Source: CAZNNH01 sp964574335 (GTDB lineage Bacteria; Acidobacteriota; Vicinamibacteria; Fen-336). Taken from it: a DNA stretch of 64,000 nt. The stretch is from positions 1 through 64,000 of the forward strand of contig CAZNNH010000004.1 of the NCBI GenBank assembly GCA_964574335.1. The letters run 5' to 3'. A program made the translations under genes and the position numbers. This document shows positions 1 to 9,338 of this stretch, in pieces; positions within the stretch are counted from its first letter, which is position 1, and the number at the start of each line of letters is the position of its first letter. The notes under the pieces were generated by a model that saw nothing but the letters and a program-made list of their open reading frames with translations, was not told the DNA's origin and ran no database searches.

Positions 1-946
<946 letters not shown>

Positions 947-1062
947 AACTCTCGAAACTCCGGCGTCGGACCCTTGCGGGCCCTTCGGGGAAGCTCCGTT
1001 TGAACCGAAGATACTTCTGGTCCTCGGGCTAGAACTCGCTCGAATTGCGTTGTGCGCTACCT

Positions 1063-1077
1063 AGTTTTCAAAGAGCC
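1063..1077 (-). promoter_or_regulatory. boxA-like antitermination element in the rRNA leader
   Basis: On the minus strand this reads GGCTCTTTGAAAACT, very close to the boxA element of rrn leaders (TGCTCTTTAACA in E. coli, TGTTCTTTGAAAACT in Bacillus). It lies between the rRNA promoter and the 16S 5' end, where NusB/S10 would load on the transcript. A short dyad (CCCC-N6-GGGG, 1079-1092) sits just upstream. Confidence 0.7.
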
Positions 1078-1100
1078 ACCCCGTTTCAGGGGACTCGACC

Positions 1101-1130
1101 AGAATACCAAAGCCGGAAGGTCTCTGTCAA
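1101..1130 (-). promoter_or_regulatory. sigma70-type promoter of the rRNA operon
   Basis: The minus strand has a perfect -35 TTGACA (1130-1125), an 18-nt spacer and -10 TATTCT (1106-1101). It stands about 155 bp upstream of the 16S 5' end and just before the boxA-like element. Transcription would start near 1094. The remaining sequence between this promoter and tyrS (1131-1300) shows no further gene. Confidence 0.75.
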
Positions 1131-1300
1131 GGCGCTGCTGAGATTTTCTTTCAGCAGGGGTGCGACTCAGGGGGTACGATCAACGACTCCGTCGCCCGAC
1201 CCGACGCTCCCGGCAAACGACGAATATACGCCCGGTACGGGCGGGTGTCAAGCCGATGCGCCGCAGCGATGATTCGGGGCGGTTTGCGGCCTGGGCCGGT

Positions 1301-1415
1301 CGGGGGACACGATCCGGATTCCCACGGCGAGGACGGAGGGAATCCGGTCATGCGGCTCCGGGGGACACGATCCGGATTCCCACGGCGAGGACGGAGGGAA
1401 TCCGGTCATGTCCCC
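1301..1415. repeat. Tandem palindromic (REP-like) element at the tyrS 3' end
   Basis: Two nearly identical 52-bp copies start at 1301 and 1359 (period 58 bp). Each carries a perfect 10-bp inverted repeat, CCGGATTCCC / GGGAATCCGG, around a 14-nt loop. In copy 2 the arms extend to about 20 bp with few mismatches: 1360-1381 begins GGGGGACACGATCCGG and 1396-1415 ends CCGGTCATGTCCCC. Copy 1 lacks the outer TCCCC. The right arm of copy 2 supplies the tyrS stop codon (TGA, minus strand, 1408-1406). The design resembles REP/BIME palindromes mobilised by RAYT (IS200-like) transposases; no such transposase gene is in the window. Confidence 0.8.
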
Positions 1416-2621
1416 TGGGATCGCAGGCGGATGTGGCGGCGGCTGCCGACCGAGAGAACCACGCTGTCGGCGCGAGTCACTTCCTTGCCGGAACGGACCC
1501 GCACGACGGCGGGATCCTCGAAGCGGAGCTCGTCGTCGGGCGAAAGAGCTTGGCCATCGACACGCACGCCCCCCTGCCGCAGCAGGCGCATGGCGTCGCT
1601 CCGGGACGAGGCCAGGCTCAGCTCGGCCACGAGGTGATGCGGCTTGTAGCTCCCCGAGAGGGAGCGCTCCTCGAGGTCCGAGGGCGCTTGCTTGTGCTGG
1701 TGGACACGAGCCCACTCCGCCTCGGCAGCCGCGGCGGCGTCCTCGCCGTGAAAGTCGGCCACGATGCGCCGGGCCAGCGCCTGCTTGGCCGCCATCGGGT
1801 CGCCGGTGGCTTTCTCGGCGGCGATCTGATCGGGTGTCAGGTCGGTCAGCAGCAGGTAGTAGCGGTCCCACATCAGCGCGTCGGAGATGGACAGCAGCTT
1901 GGCGTACATCGTGGCAGGGGCCTCGGTGACGCCCACGTAGTTGCCCAGGCTCTTGGACATCTTGTCGACGCCGTCTGTGCCTTCGAGGAGCGGGGTGGTC
2001 AGCACCACCTGAGGCGCCAGGTCGTAGGCGGGCATGATGTCGCGGCCCACGTTGAGGTTGAAGAGCTGGTCGGTTCCGCCCAGCTCGACGTCGGCGCGCA
2101 GGGCCACCGAGTCGTAGGCCTGGGCCAACGGGTAGAGGAACTCGTGGACGGCGATCGGCTGGCCGGACTCGTAGCGCTGGCGGAACTCGCGCCGCTCCAG
2201 CATGCGGGCGACGTTGTAGCGCGCCGCCAGCCGGATCAGGCCTTCGGCCCCCAGCGCAGAGAGCCACTCGCTGTTGAAGCGGATCTCGGTTCGCTCCGGG
2301 TCCAGGATCTTGTAGGCCTGCTGCTTGTAGGTCTCGGCGTTGCGCTCGATGTCTTCCCGGGTCAACGGGGGGCGGGTCTTGGACTTTCCGGTGGGGTCTC
2401 CGATCATCCCGGTGAAGTCGCCGATCAGGAAGATCACGCGGTGGCCGAGGTCCTGGAAGTGCTTCATCTTCCGCATCAGGACGGTGTGGCCGAGGTGGAT
2501 GTCCGGGGCGGTGGGGTCGAAGCCGACCTTGACCGTGAGCGGGCGACCCTCGGCCAGCTTGGCCTTCAGGGCGTCGGCGGTGACCACGTCGACGCAGCCC
2601 TTGGTGAGATAGGCAAAATCG

Positions 2622-2635
<14 letters not shown>
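1406..2635 (-). CDS. tyrS: Tyrosyl-tRNA synthetase
   Basis: Charges tRNA-Tyr with tyrosine in the cytoplasm. The 409-residue protein has the class I signatures HLGH (residues 47-50, the HIGH motif) and KMSKS (225-229), the tyrosine-site stretch around GGTDQ (187), and a C-terminal S4 RNA-binding domain from about 345. Length and motifs (GFDPTAPDIHLGHT) fit the 'type 2' TyrRS branch common in proteobacteria and related phyla. The start ATG overlaps the end of purN by 14 bp, so it is probably the last gene of a purM-purN-tyrS transcript. The last residues and stop codon lie inside the palindromic repeat, giving a tail a few residues longer than usual. Confidence 0.97.
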
Positions 2636-3238
<603 letters not shown>

Positions 3239-3242
<4 letters not shown>

Positions 3243-4264
3243 TCGAGCACGACCCCTTCGCCGGCCACCACCGAGCCGATCAACCAGGTGGTCTCGCCAC
3301 GGCGCTCCAGCGAGTGCTCGACCTCGTGCAGGTGCTCGGGCGCCACCACCACCACCATCCCGATCCCCATGTTGAAGGTCCGGTACATCTCGTCGTCGGC
3401 GATGCCACCGCCGCGCTGGATCACGCGGAAGAGGGCCGGTACGTCCCAGGCGGCGCGTCGCACCCGGGCGGCGAGACCGTGGGGCAGCACCCGGGGAAGG
3501 TTGCCCGGGAACCCGCCTCCGGTGATGTGAGCCAGGGCCCGCACCCGGCCGCGCTCGAGCAACGGCCCCAGCGCCTCCAGATAGCTCCGGTGCGGGGCCA
3601 GGAGGGCCTCACCGAGGCTCCGGCCCAGCTCCGGGAGCACCTGCTTGGGGTCGTGGCCGAGGACCTCGAACAGGACCTTGCGGGCCAGCGAGTAGCCGTT
3701 GGTGTGCAGGCCGCTCGAGGGTAGCCCCAGCAGGTGGTCACCCTCGCGCACCGCGTCGGGGGTGAGCACCTTGCCGCGATCGACCACGCCGACGATGAAG
3801 CCCACCAGGTCGTAGTCGTCGCCGTCGTAGGTCCCGGGCATCTCGGCCGTCTCGCCGCCGAGAAGGGCGCAGGAGTGCTCGGTGCAGGCGGCGGCCAGGC
3901 CGGTGACGATGGCCTCTACCCGGGCCGGCACCAGCCTGCCCATCGCGATGTAGTCGAGGAAGAACAGGGGCACAGCACCCTGGACCAGGATGTCGTTGAC
4001 GCAGTGGTTGACCAGGTCGCGCCCGATGGTGTCGTGCACCCCCATCGCGCGGGCGACCTGGATCTTGGTGCCCACGCCGTCCGAGGAGGCGACCAGCACC
4101 GGGTCGGTCAAGCTACTCAGATCCGGACGGAACATGCCACCGAACGCGCCGATGTCGGAGAGCACACAAGGCCCGAAGGTGGCTCGGGCCAGGGCGCGGA
4201 TACGCTGCTTGGCGGCGTCGGCCGCCCCGATGTCGACGCCGGCGTCGCGGTAGTCCATGGGCAA
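3239..4264 (-). CDS. purM: Phosphoribosylformylglycinamidine cyclo-ligase (AIR synthetase)
   Basis: Closes the imidazole ring of AIR in purine synthesis. It is 341 residues, as expected, with the family's YRDAGVDI start, the ATP-site stretch VASSDGVGTKIQVA, CVNDILVQGA, and LLGGETAEMPG. ATG codons at 4264 and 4258 could both serve; the second (MDYRDAG) gives the more typical N-terminus. It heads the purM-purN-tyrS unit and is transcribed divergently from the peroxiredoxin gene. Confidence 0.97.
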
Positions 4265-4290
4265 GCGGGGATCGGCCTCGCGGATCTCGT

Positions 4291-4310
4291 CCGCGGGCCC
4301 GCGGATTCTA
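4291..4310 (-). promoter_or_regulatory. Possible purM promoter -10 and adjacent 14-bp palindrome
   Basis: A -10-like TAGAAT (minus strand, 4310-4305) is followed at once by the perfect 14-bp palindrome CCGCGGGCCCGCGG (4304-4291), where transcription would start. No good -35 is visible. A further short dyad (CACGG-N5-CCGTG) lies near 4320. The palindrome could be an operator for the purine genes, but GC-only palindromes can arise by chance at this base composition. Confidence 0.35.
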
Positions 4311-4422
4311 CCATCCTCGCCACGGTCTCGCCGTGCCTGCCCGTGCCGCCGCCCCCCTGGCGGTGCTTCGGGGGCGGCGCTAAGATGCCGGCTGACGTTG
4401 CGGGAGGGGAGGAGGGGCGAGC

Positions 4423-4884
4423 ATGATCAAGGAGGGGCAGAAGGCTCCGGCCTTCAGTCTGCCGTCAACGGAAGGGGGCGAGGTGTCGCTTCAGGGCTTC
4501 CTGGGTCGGCCCGTGGTGCTGTACTTCTACCCGCGCGACAACACCCCGGGATGCACACGGGAGGCCTGCGACTTCCAGAGCCAGATGGCGAAGCTCCGGA
4601 AGCGGGGAGCGGTGGTTCTGGGGGTGAGCCCAGACTCCCTGGGCTCGCACGAGAGGTTCCGGACCCAGCATGGGCTGAAGTTCCCGCTGCTGTCCGATCC
4701 GGACAAGAAGGTGGCGAAGAAGTACGGCGCCTTCGGCGAGAAGACGATGTACGGAAAGAAGGTCCTGGGGATGATCCGGTCCACCTTCGTGATCGACGCC
4801 GAAGGCGTGGTGCGCAAGGTGTTCCCCAGGGTGAAGGTCGACGGCCACGTGGATCAGGTCCTGGCGGCGCTAGGCTCGCTCTAG
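4423..4884 (+). CDS. bcp: Thioredoxin-dependent peroxiredoxin, PrxQ/Bcp type
   Basis: Reduces hydrogen peroxide and organic hydroperoxides with thioredoxin as donor. The 153-residue thioredoxin-fold protein has the peroxidatic Cys44 in YPRDNTPGCT and the resolving Cys49 four residues later in EAC, the hallmark of the atypical 2-Cys PrxQ group. A strong Shine-Dalgarno (GGAGG) lies upstream. It is probably co-transcribed with the small zinc-ribbon gene 43 bp downstream and diverges from purM. Confidence 0.95.
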   Translation: MIKEGQKAPAFSLPSTEGGEVSLQGFLGRPVVLYFYPRDNTPGCTREACDFQSQMAKLRKRGAVVLGVSPDSLGSHERFRTQHGLKFPLLSDPDKKVAKKYGAFGEKTMYGKKVLGMIRSTFVIDAEGVVRKVFPRVKVDGHVDQVLAALGSL

Positions 4885-4927
4885 CTCTAGCGGCGGGGCG
4901 TCGCCGATCGCCGCAGGAGGAGGAGAG

Positions 4928-5110
4928 ATGGCCACGGAAGAAGAAGACGAAGGTTCCGACACCTGCCCAGAGTGCAACTGCGACATGGAGCTGGACGGCT
5001 ACGACTTCGACGTCGGGGAGACGATCAACTGCCCGGAGTGCTCCGTGGAGGTGCGGATCGCGTCGGTGGCTCCGCTGCGGGTGGTGCTGGCCGACGAGGC
5101 CGAGAACTAG
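4928..5110 (+). CDS. LysW-like small zinc-ribbon protein
   Basis: A 60-residue acidic protein with two CPxC knuckles (CPEC at 13-16, CPEC at 35-38). The spacing and the VGETINCPEC pattern recall LysW, the carrier protein that holds amino-acid intermediates in Lys/Arg synthesis in Thermus and archaea. The C-terminus ends in ADEAEN and lacks the EDWGE tail whose final glutamate is the acceptor in true LysW, and no lysX/argX-like ligase is nearby. A strong ribosome site (GGAGGAGGAG) precedes it. It probably binds one zinc ion; the role is unknown. It sits in a likely operon with the peroxiredoxin gene. Confidence 0.7.
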   Translation: MATEEEDEGSDTCPECNCDMELDGYDFDVGETINCPECSVEVRIASVAPLRVVLADEAEN

Positions 5111-5153
5111 GCCCGCCCTTCCGAGCGAAAGCCGGTACTGCGTCCCCGGGTCG

Positions 5154-5492
5154 TCAGGCGAAGGCGGCCAGCGCCTTGGCCTCGTCGTCGTGGATCTCGA
5201 AGACCGGCAGCAGGCGGGCGATGTAGAGCGTCGACTGGACCCGCTCGTTGATGTTGACGATCTTGAGCCGGGCGCCGAAGCGCCGAGCGGTGCGCAGGCC
5301 GGCCACCAGCTCGCCGACCCCGGCGCTGTCCATGAAGGAGACCTCGGAGAGGTTCAGCAGCAGCTTCTTCCAGTCTTCAGCCAGCAGCTCGTCGATGGTG
5401 TCTCTCAGGATCTGATCGCCGAGGCCGAGGGTCAGCTTGCCCTTGAGGTCCACGATCACGACCTCGCCCACCTTGCGCAACTCGACGTGCAT
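5154..5492 (-). CDS. STAS-domain protein (anti-sigma factor antagonist family)
   Basis: A 112-residue single-domain STAS protein like SpoIIAA/RsbV. These bind anti-sigma kinases and are switched by serine phosphorylation. The conserved phosphosite region reads FMDSAGVGEL, placing the predicted phospho-acceptor at Ser56. No matching kinase or sigma gene is adjacent; the next gene upstream on the same strand is the PpiD-like foldase, 52 bp away. The partner is therefore encoded elsewhere. A second STAS protein lies at 55434-55802. Confidence 0.85.
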   Translation of the reverse strand: MHVELRKVGEVVIVDLKGKLTLGLGDQILRDTIDELLAEDWKKLLLNLSEVSFMDSAGVGELVAGLRTARRFGARLKIVNINERVQSTLYIARLLPVFEIHDDEAKALAAFA

Positions 5493-5544
5493 GGCGCCCT
5501 ACTCCACCACAAAGCCCGACCCAAAGAGGGCCGAGACCACCGGC

Positions 5545-7470
5545 TCAGCCGACGATACGACGGAACACCTCGGCCTCGCGAGTCACCGTGAAGCGCCCGC
5601 GTGCCTGGCTGAGGTAGGCCTGGAACAGCCGGCTCTGCCGCTCGCGCCGCAGGTTGGCGATGAGGGCTTCCTTCTGCTGGGCGAAGGCGGCGGCGTCGAA
5701 CGGCTGCTTCTCGGTCACGCGCAGGACGACGTAGCCCTGGGGGGTCCGAATCGGCTCGGACAGCTCGCGCTCCGCGAGCTGGAAGGCGGCCTGATCGAGC
5801 GCCTCGTCGGCCCTGAGGTCGCCGTAGGCCTGGCCTCGGGCCACCGGACCGGGCGGCTCCTTCCGGATCAAGCCGCGGGCGGAGGCCGCGGACTCGAGAC
5901 CCGTCTTCTCGGCGGCGGCACGCACCTGAGCCGCCAGCTCTCGGGCCATGTCGAAGGCCTTCTGTTGCTCGAGGTCTGCCTTCACCTTCTCCTTGGCCTC
6001 GTCGAGGGTGGGAAGCCGGGTGGGCTGGATCTCGCGCAGCTCGATGAAGGCCACGCCGCGAGCCACCGAAAAGGGCTGGGCCTCGGACTCGTTCACCTTC
6101 AGCTCGAAGGCACGGGCAGGGATGAGCGGCGAGGTGAGCGGCTCTGGGGTGTCGCCTCGGCCGATGGGCGGGCTCTGCTCCACCGCCAGCCCCTGGGGGC
6201 TGGCGGCCTCGGCCAGGCTCCGGCCCCGGGCCAGCTCCGCCGCGATGGCGCCGGCTTTCTGCTCCATGAGGGCGGTGACCCGCTCGCGCTGCAAGGATTG
6301 CCGGACGCTCTCCTTGACCTCCTCGAGCGGGGCGTAGCTCTCGGGCTGCAGCCTGGAGAGGCGGATGATGTGGAACCCGAACGGGCTCTTGACCAGGTCG
6401 GAGATCTCCCCCGGCTCGAGGGAGAAGGCGACGTTCTCGAACTGGGGAACCATTCGTCCGCGCGGGAAGCAGCCGAGATCTCCCCCCTGGGCGGCCGAGC
6501 CCTTGTCCTCGGAGTGCTCACGGGCCAGCTCCGCGAAGTCGGCCCCGGCGCGCAGCTTCTCGAGCAGGCCCTGGGCGATCTTCTCGGCCTCGGCCTCGGG
6601 GTGGCCGTCGGGAGCCGACCCGCCATCCTTGACCTTGATCAGGATGTGCGCGGCACAGGCCTCTTCCTCGCGCAGGTAGTCGTCGCGGTTGTCGTTGTAG
6701 TGGTTCTGGATCTCGAGATCGGTGATGTTGACCTCGGCCTGCAGGGCGGTCTGGTCGATCAGGACGTAGGAGAGCACCCTGCGCTCGGGGATCCGATAGG
6801 ACTCGGTGTGAGCGGCGAACTGGGCGGCGATCTCGGGCTCCTCGACGTGGGCCTGGTCGGCGAAGCGTTCGCTGGGCACCAGCACGTACTCGGCGCGCAC
6901 TCGCTCGGTCCGTCGGCGTTGCTCGGCCTCGGCCTCGGCCTCACTCACCCGCACTCCGTCGGTGACCAAGGCCTCCAGGCGCTCGCGCAGCAGATCGCTC
7001 CGCAAAGAGGCCTCGAAGTCGGCCGCGCTCATTCCCTGCAGCTGGAGACGGCGCCGGATCTCGGCGGTGCCCAGGAACTGGCCGTCACGCTGGAACTCCG
7101 GGCGGTTCTGGAGGCTCTCGGCCAGCGTCCGGTCGTCGATCGTCAGCCCGAGGCGTCGGGCCTCGAGCTGGATCAGCCGGTCGGTGACGAGACCCTGGAA
7201 GGCGGCTTCCTCGAGGCCCAGGCTCTTCAGCATGGCAGAATCCATGCGGCCCCGGTACATGTCCTCGTAGGTCCGCCGCAACCGCATGTAGCTCTTCTGG
7301 AACTCGCCCACGGTGATGGTGAGGTTCCCGACCCGCCCCAAGACCTCGCTTGGAGTGCCCGTGCCCTTGTCCTGAAGGGCCGGGGTGTAGAGAAAGACGA
7401 ACGCGGCGATCACCACCCACAGAAAGCCGTACAGGTAGCGGCGGTGACGCCTCATGAAGCCGAGCGCCAT
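5545..7470 (-). CDS. ppiD: PpiD-like membrane-anchored peptidyl-prolyl isomerase/chaperone
   Basis: A 641-residue protein with a basic N-terminus and one transmembrane segment (about 15-30), a SurA_N-like chaperone region, and a parvulin (PpiC) domain at roughly 265-375 (AAHILIKV... FGFHIIRL), followed by a second long helical part. This order matches PpiD, the inner-membrane foldase that assists proteins leaving the Sec translocon. A Shine-Dalgarno (AAGGAG) precedes the ATG, and a good promoter lies at 7566-7538. It diverges from the FecR-domain gene. Confidence 0.9.
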   Translation of the reverse strand: MALGFMRRHRRYLYGFLWVVIAAFVFLYTPALQDKGTGTPSEVLGRVGNLTITVGEFQKSYMRLRRTYEDMYRGRMDSAMLKSLGLEEAAFQGLVTDRLIQLEARRLGLTIDDRTLAESLQNRPEFQRDGQFLGTAEIRRRLQLQGMSAADFEASLRSDLLRERLEALVTDGVRVSEAEAEAEQRRRTERVRAEYVLVPSERFADQAHVEEPEIAAQFAAHTESYRIPERRVLSYVLIDQTALQAEVNITDLEIQNHYNDNRDDYLREEEACAAHILIKVKDGGSAPDGHPEAEAEKIAQGLLEKLRAGADFAELAREHSEDKGSAAQGGDLGCFPRGRMVPQFENVAFSLEPGEISDLVKSPFGFHIIRLSRLQPESYAPLEEVKESVRQSLQRERVTALMEQKAGAIAAELARGRSLAEAASPQGLAVEQSPPIGRGDTPEPLTSPLIPARAFELKVNESEAQPFSVARGVAFIELREIQPTRLPTLDEAKEKVKADLEQQKAFDMARELAAQVRAAAEKTGLESAASARGLIRKEPPGPVARGQAYGDLRADEALDQAAFQLAERELSEPIRTPQGYVVLRVTEKQPFDAAAFAQQKEALIANLRRERQSRLFQAYLSQARGRFTVTREAEVFRRIVG

Positions 7471-7537
7471 GATGTCTCCTTACGAGGTTCTGTCTTCGGG
7501 CGGCGGCATCCACCCGTGAAGGCCCCGGAAACGGGTG

Positions 7538-7566
7538 ATTCTAGCCGTGCCGCTCGGGAGTCGCAA
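7538..7566 (-). promoter_or_regulatory. sigma70-type promoter of ppiD
   Basis: Minus strand: -35 TTGCGA (7566-7561), 17-nt spacer, -10 TAGAAT (7543-7538). It gives a leader of about 60 nt to the ppiD start codon. It stands back to back with the fecR-type promoter at 7662-7690. Confidence 0.6.
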
Positions 7567-7661
7567 GGCCGAGGCTCCGCGGCCGCTCACCAGCTCGGCC
7601 GCAGGCCGGGCATCCGGGGCGCCCGGCGGCCTCCAGGCGACGGTCGCCGGACCAACGTTCG

Positions 7662-7690
7662 TTGCACGGGACAGGTCCTTGGGCTATAAT
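7662..7690 (+). promoter_or_regulatory. Strong sigma70-type promoter of the FecR-domain gene
   Basis: -35 TTGCAC (7662-7667), 17-nt spacer and a perfect -10 TATAAT (7685-7690), 48 bp upstream of the start codon. It is the best consensus promoter in the window after the rRNA promoter. Confidence 0.75.
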
Positions 7691-7696
7691 CCGCCA

Positions 7697-7717
7697 ATCC
7701 CATAAGTCTTGTGGGAT
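7697..7717 (+). promoter_or_regulatory. Dyad at the transcription start of the FecR-domain gene
   Basis: ATCCCATA-AGTCT-TGTGGGAT forms an 8-bp stem (one G-U pair) with a 5-nt loop, starting about 7 nt after the perfect -10 box, so exactly at the expected +1. It could be an operator for a dimeric repressor or a 5' RNA stem that stabilises the message; the sequence alone does not tell which. Confidence 0.5.
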
Positions 7718-7737
7718 GAAGGGATTCCCCGGAAGCG

Positions 7738-8985
7738 ATGGCTCCCAACGGAAGCTCGATGCCGCCGGATCTCGACGAGTCGTCGCCCGAGCCAGCCCGG
7801 AGGCAGCGGCCCCTTCTCGTCGGCCTGGGGGTGACCTTGGTGCTGGCGGTGTTGGCGGGCGGTGCCTGGTGGCTGCGCCCTGTCGAAGAGCCGCCACGAC
7901 CTGAGCCGGTCGGCGAGGTGCGCAACGCGGCCCACTTCACCTCCATCGAGGGGAGCGTCAAGGTCAAGCACGTCGGGTCGTTCCAGTGGATCGACGCCTC
8001 CCCGGTGACGGTGCTCCGCAAGAACGACCTGGTGCGCACCAGCACCGGCTCCAGTGCCGAGATCACGTTCTTCGACGACACGGTCGTCAACGTCCGGCCG
8101 GACAGCCTGATCACCATCGAGGAATCCTTCGAGGACCCCTCCACCCAGCGGCGGAAGGTGGCGTGGCACGTCTCGTCTGGCGAGGTGAACTTCGAGACCA
8201 GCCAGCGGAACGTCGTCAGCAGCTTGACGGAGGTCTCCACGCCCACCATCCGCGTTCGGCAGGGGGCGATGGCCGCCGGCGGCATCCGGGTGGGTGAGGC
8301 CGGGGACAGCGACGTCCGCCAGTTCCGGGGCCGCGGCGAGGTGGAGACGAATACCGGTGAGCGCATCGCGCTCGCCTCGAGGGAGGCTCTGCAGGTCGAC
8401 GCCAGCGGGAACGCCGGCGACAAGCGCGCCCTCCCCCAGGCGCCCCAGCTCGTGGCACCCCCCAACCAGGCGGAGATCGGCTACCGCAACCCATCCCGGG
8501 AGACGACGCTTCTGGCCTGGGACGCGGTTCCCGGGGCGACTTCCTACCGGGTGATGCTCGACTACACCGACGCCTTCAACCGCCCCTTGGTGGACCAGCG
8601 CGGGATCCAACAGAACTCGGTGGAGCTGGAGGGGCTCGACCCGGGCAAGTACTACTGGCAGGTCTCGGCGATCGGGGACTCCGACCTGGAAGGGGCCTTC
8701 TCCGACAAATCGGGGTTCCTGCTGGTGAAGGCATCGGCGCCGGAAGGCCCCACGCTGGTGGTCGAGACCCTCGACGTGCGCAACAACATCCTGCAGATCA
8801 AGGGGCGAACCCAGCCCGGCGCGCGGGTGACCGTCAACGGGCTGCCGGTCGACGTGGGTGACGACGGCCGTTTCGCCGAGTTCCTGACGCTGGAGAAGCC
8901 GGGCAAACAGTCGATCGTGATCCGGGCTACGGCTCCGGATGGCGGCGTCCGCGAGGAGTCACGTCCGGTGATGGTGGTCGGCTAG
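7738..8985 (+). CDS. FecR-domain protein with C-terminal Ig/Fn3-like domains
   Basis: A 415-residue single-pass membrane protein. A short cytoplasmic N-terminus precedes one transmembrane helix (about 26-46). Then comes a FecR-type domain (about 60-135: IEGSVKVKHVG...LRKNDLVRTSTGSSAEITFFDDTVVNVRPDS), a Fn3-like module around 255-330 (TTLLAWDAVPGATSYRVMLD), and a C-terminal Ig-like domain at 345-415. Most of it should lie in the periplasm. Such FecR proteins are often signal receptors or wall-associated, but no sigma/anti-sigma pair is adjacent, so a classic FecIR role is not supported. The next gene is the diguanylate cyclase. Confidence 0.85.
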   Translation: MAPNGSSMPPDLDESSPEPARRQRPLLVGLGVTLVLAVLAGGAWWLRPVEEPPRPEPVGEVRNAAHFTSIEGSVKVKHVGSFQWIDASPVTVLRKNDLVRTSTGSSAEITFFDDTVVNVRPDSLITIEESFEDPSTQRRKVAWHVSSGEVNFETSQRNVVSSLTEVSTPTIRVRQGAMAAGGIRVGEAGDSDVRQFRGRGEVETNTGERIALASREALQVDASGNAGDKRALPQAPQLVAPPNQAEIGYRNPSRETTLLAWDAVPGATSYRVMLDYTDAFNRPLVDQRGIQQNSVELEGLDPGKYYWQVSAIGDSDLEGAFSDKSGFLLVKASAPEGPTLVVETLDVRNNILQIKGRTQPGARVTVNGLPVDVGDDGRFAEFLTLEKPGKQSIVIRATAPDGGVREESRPVMVVG

Positions 8986-9100
8986 GGTCCGCTCCCCGTC
9001 CCTGAGGGCCACGGGAAACAGGAATGCTGCTCAGCTCATGTGCTTCTCGAGGGTCAACGGGCCGGAGAACGAGTCGCCCCGCCGGCGACGGCGTCCAACC

Positions 9101-9328
9101 ATGAGCGACCGCCGCTCTCGACCCACCCTGCGGGTGGCCGTGTTCGGCGGGCGCGCGCTGTGGCGGACGCTGAGCGCCGCCCCTTCACGGAAGCTCGCCT
9201 ACGAGCTGCTGGGATCACGGCCGACCGGCCGGGAGGATCTGCGTGGCTTCCGCGGCGCGCTGGTGGAGCTGGGCCCCGGGCTCGGTCGGGCGGCGCTACG
9301 CGCCCTACGGGAGCGCCTCGACGGACGG
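9101..9328 (+). CDS. 5' fragment of a gene running into the assembly gap
   Basis: An open frame of 76 codons from ATG at 9101 (MSDRRSRPTLRV...) reads without stop to the N-run at 9329. The piece is Arg/Leu/Ala-rich and I recognise no domain in it. The GAF-GGDEF gene resumes right after the gap in another frame, but since 10 Ns is filler of unknown true length this does not argue against one continuous gene. Most likely it is the N-terminus of the diguanylate cyclase; alternatively it is a separate small gene. Confidence 0.5.
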
Positions 9329-9338
9329 NNNNNNNNNN
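9329..9338. other. Assembly gap (10 Ns)
   Basis: Ten consecutive Ns inside coding sequence. The round length is typical of scaffolder filler, so the true gap size, and whether sequence was lost or duplicated, is unknown. Confidence 0.99.

Noticed and set aside
5437..7689. 750-codon open frame opposite ppiD
   Set aside because: Shadow of ppiD; His/Leu/Gly-rich with no recognisable motif and no ribosome site.
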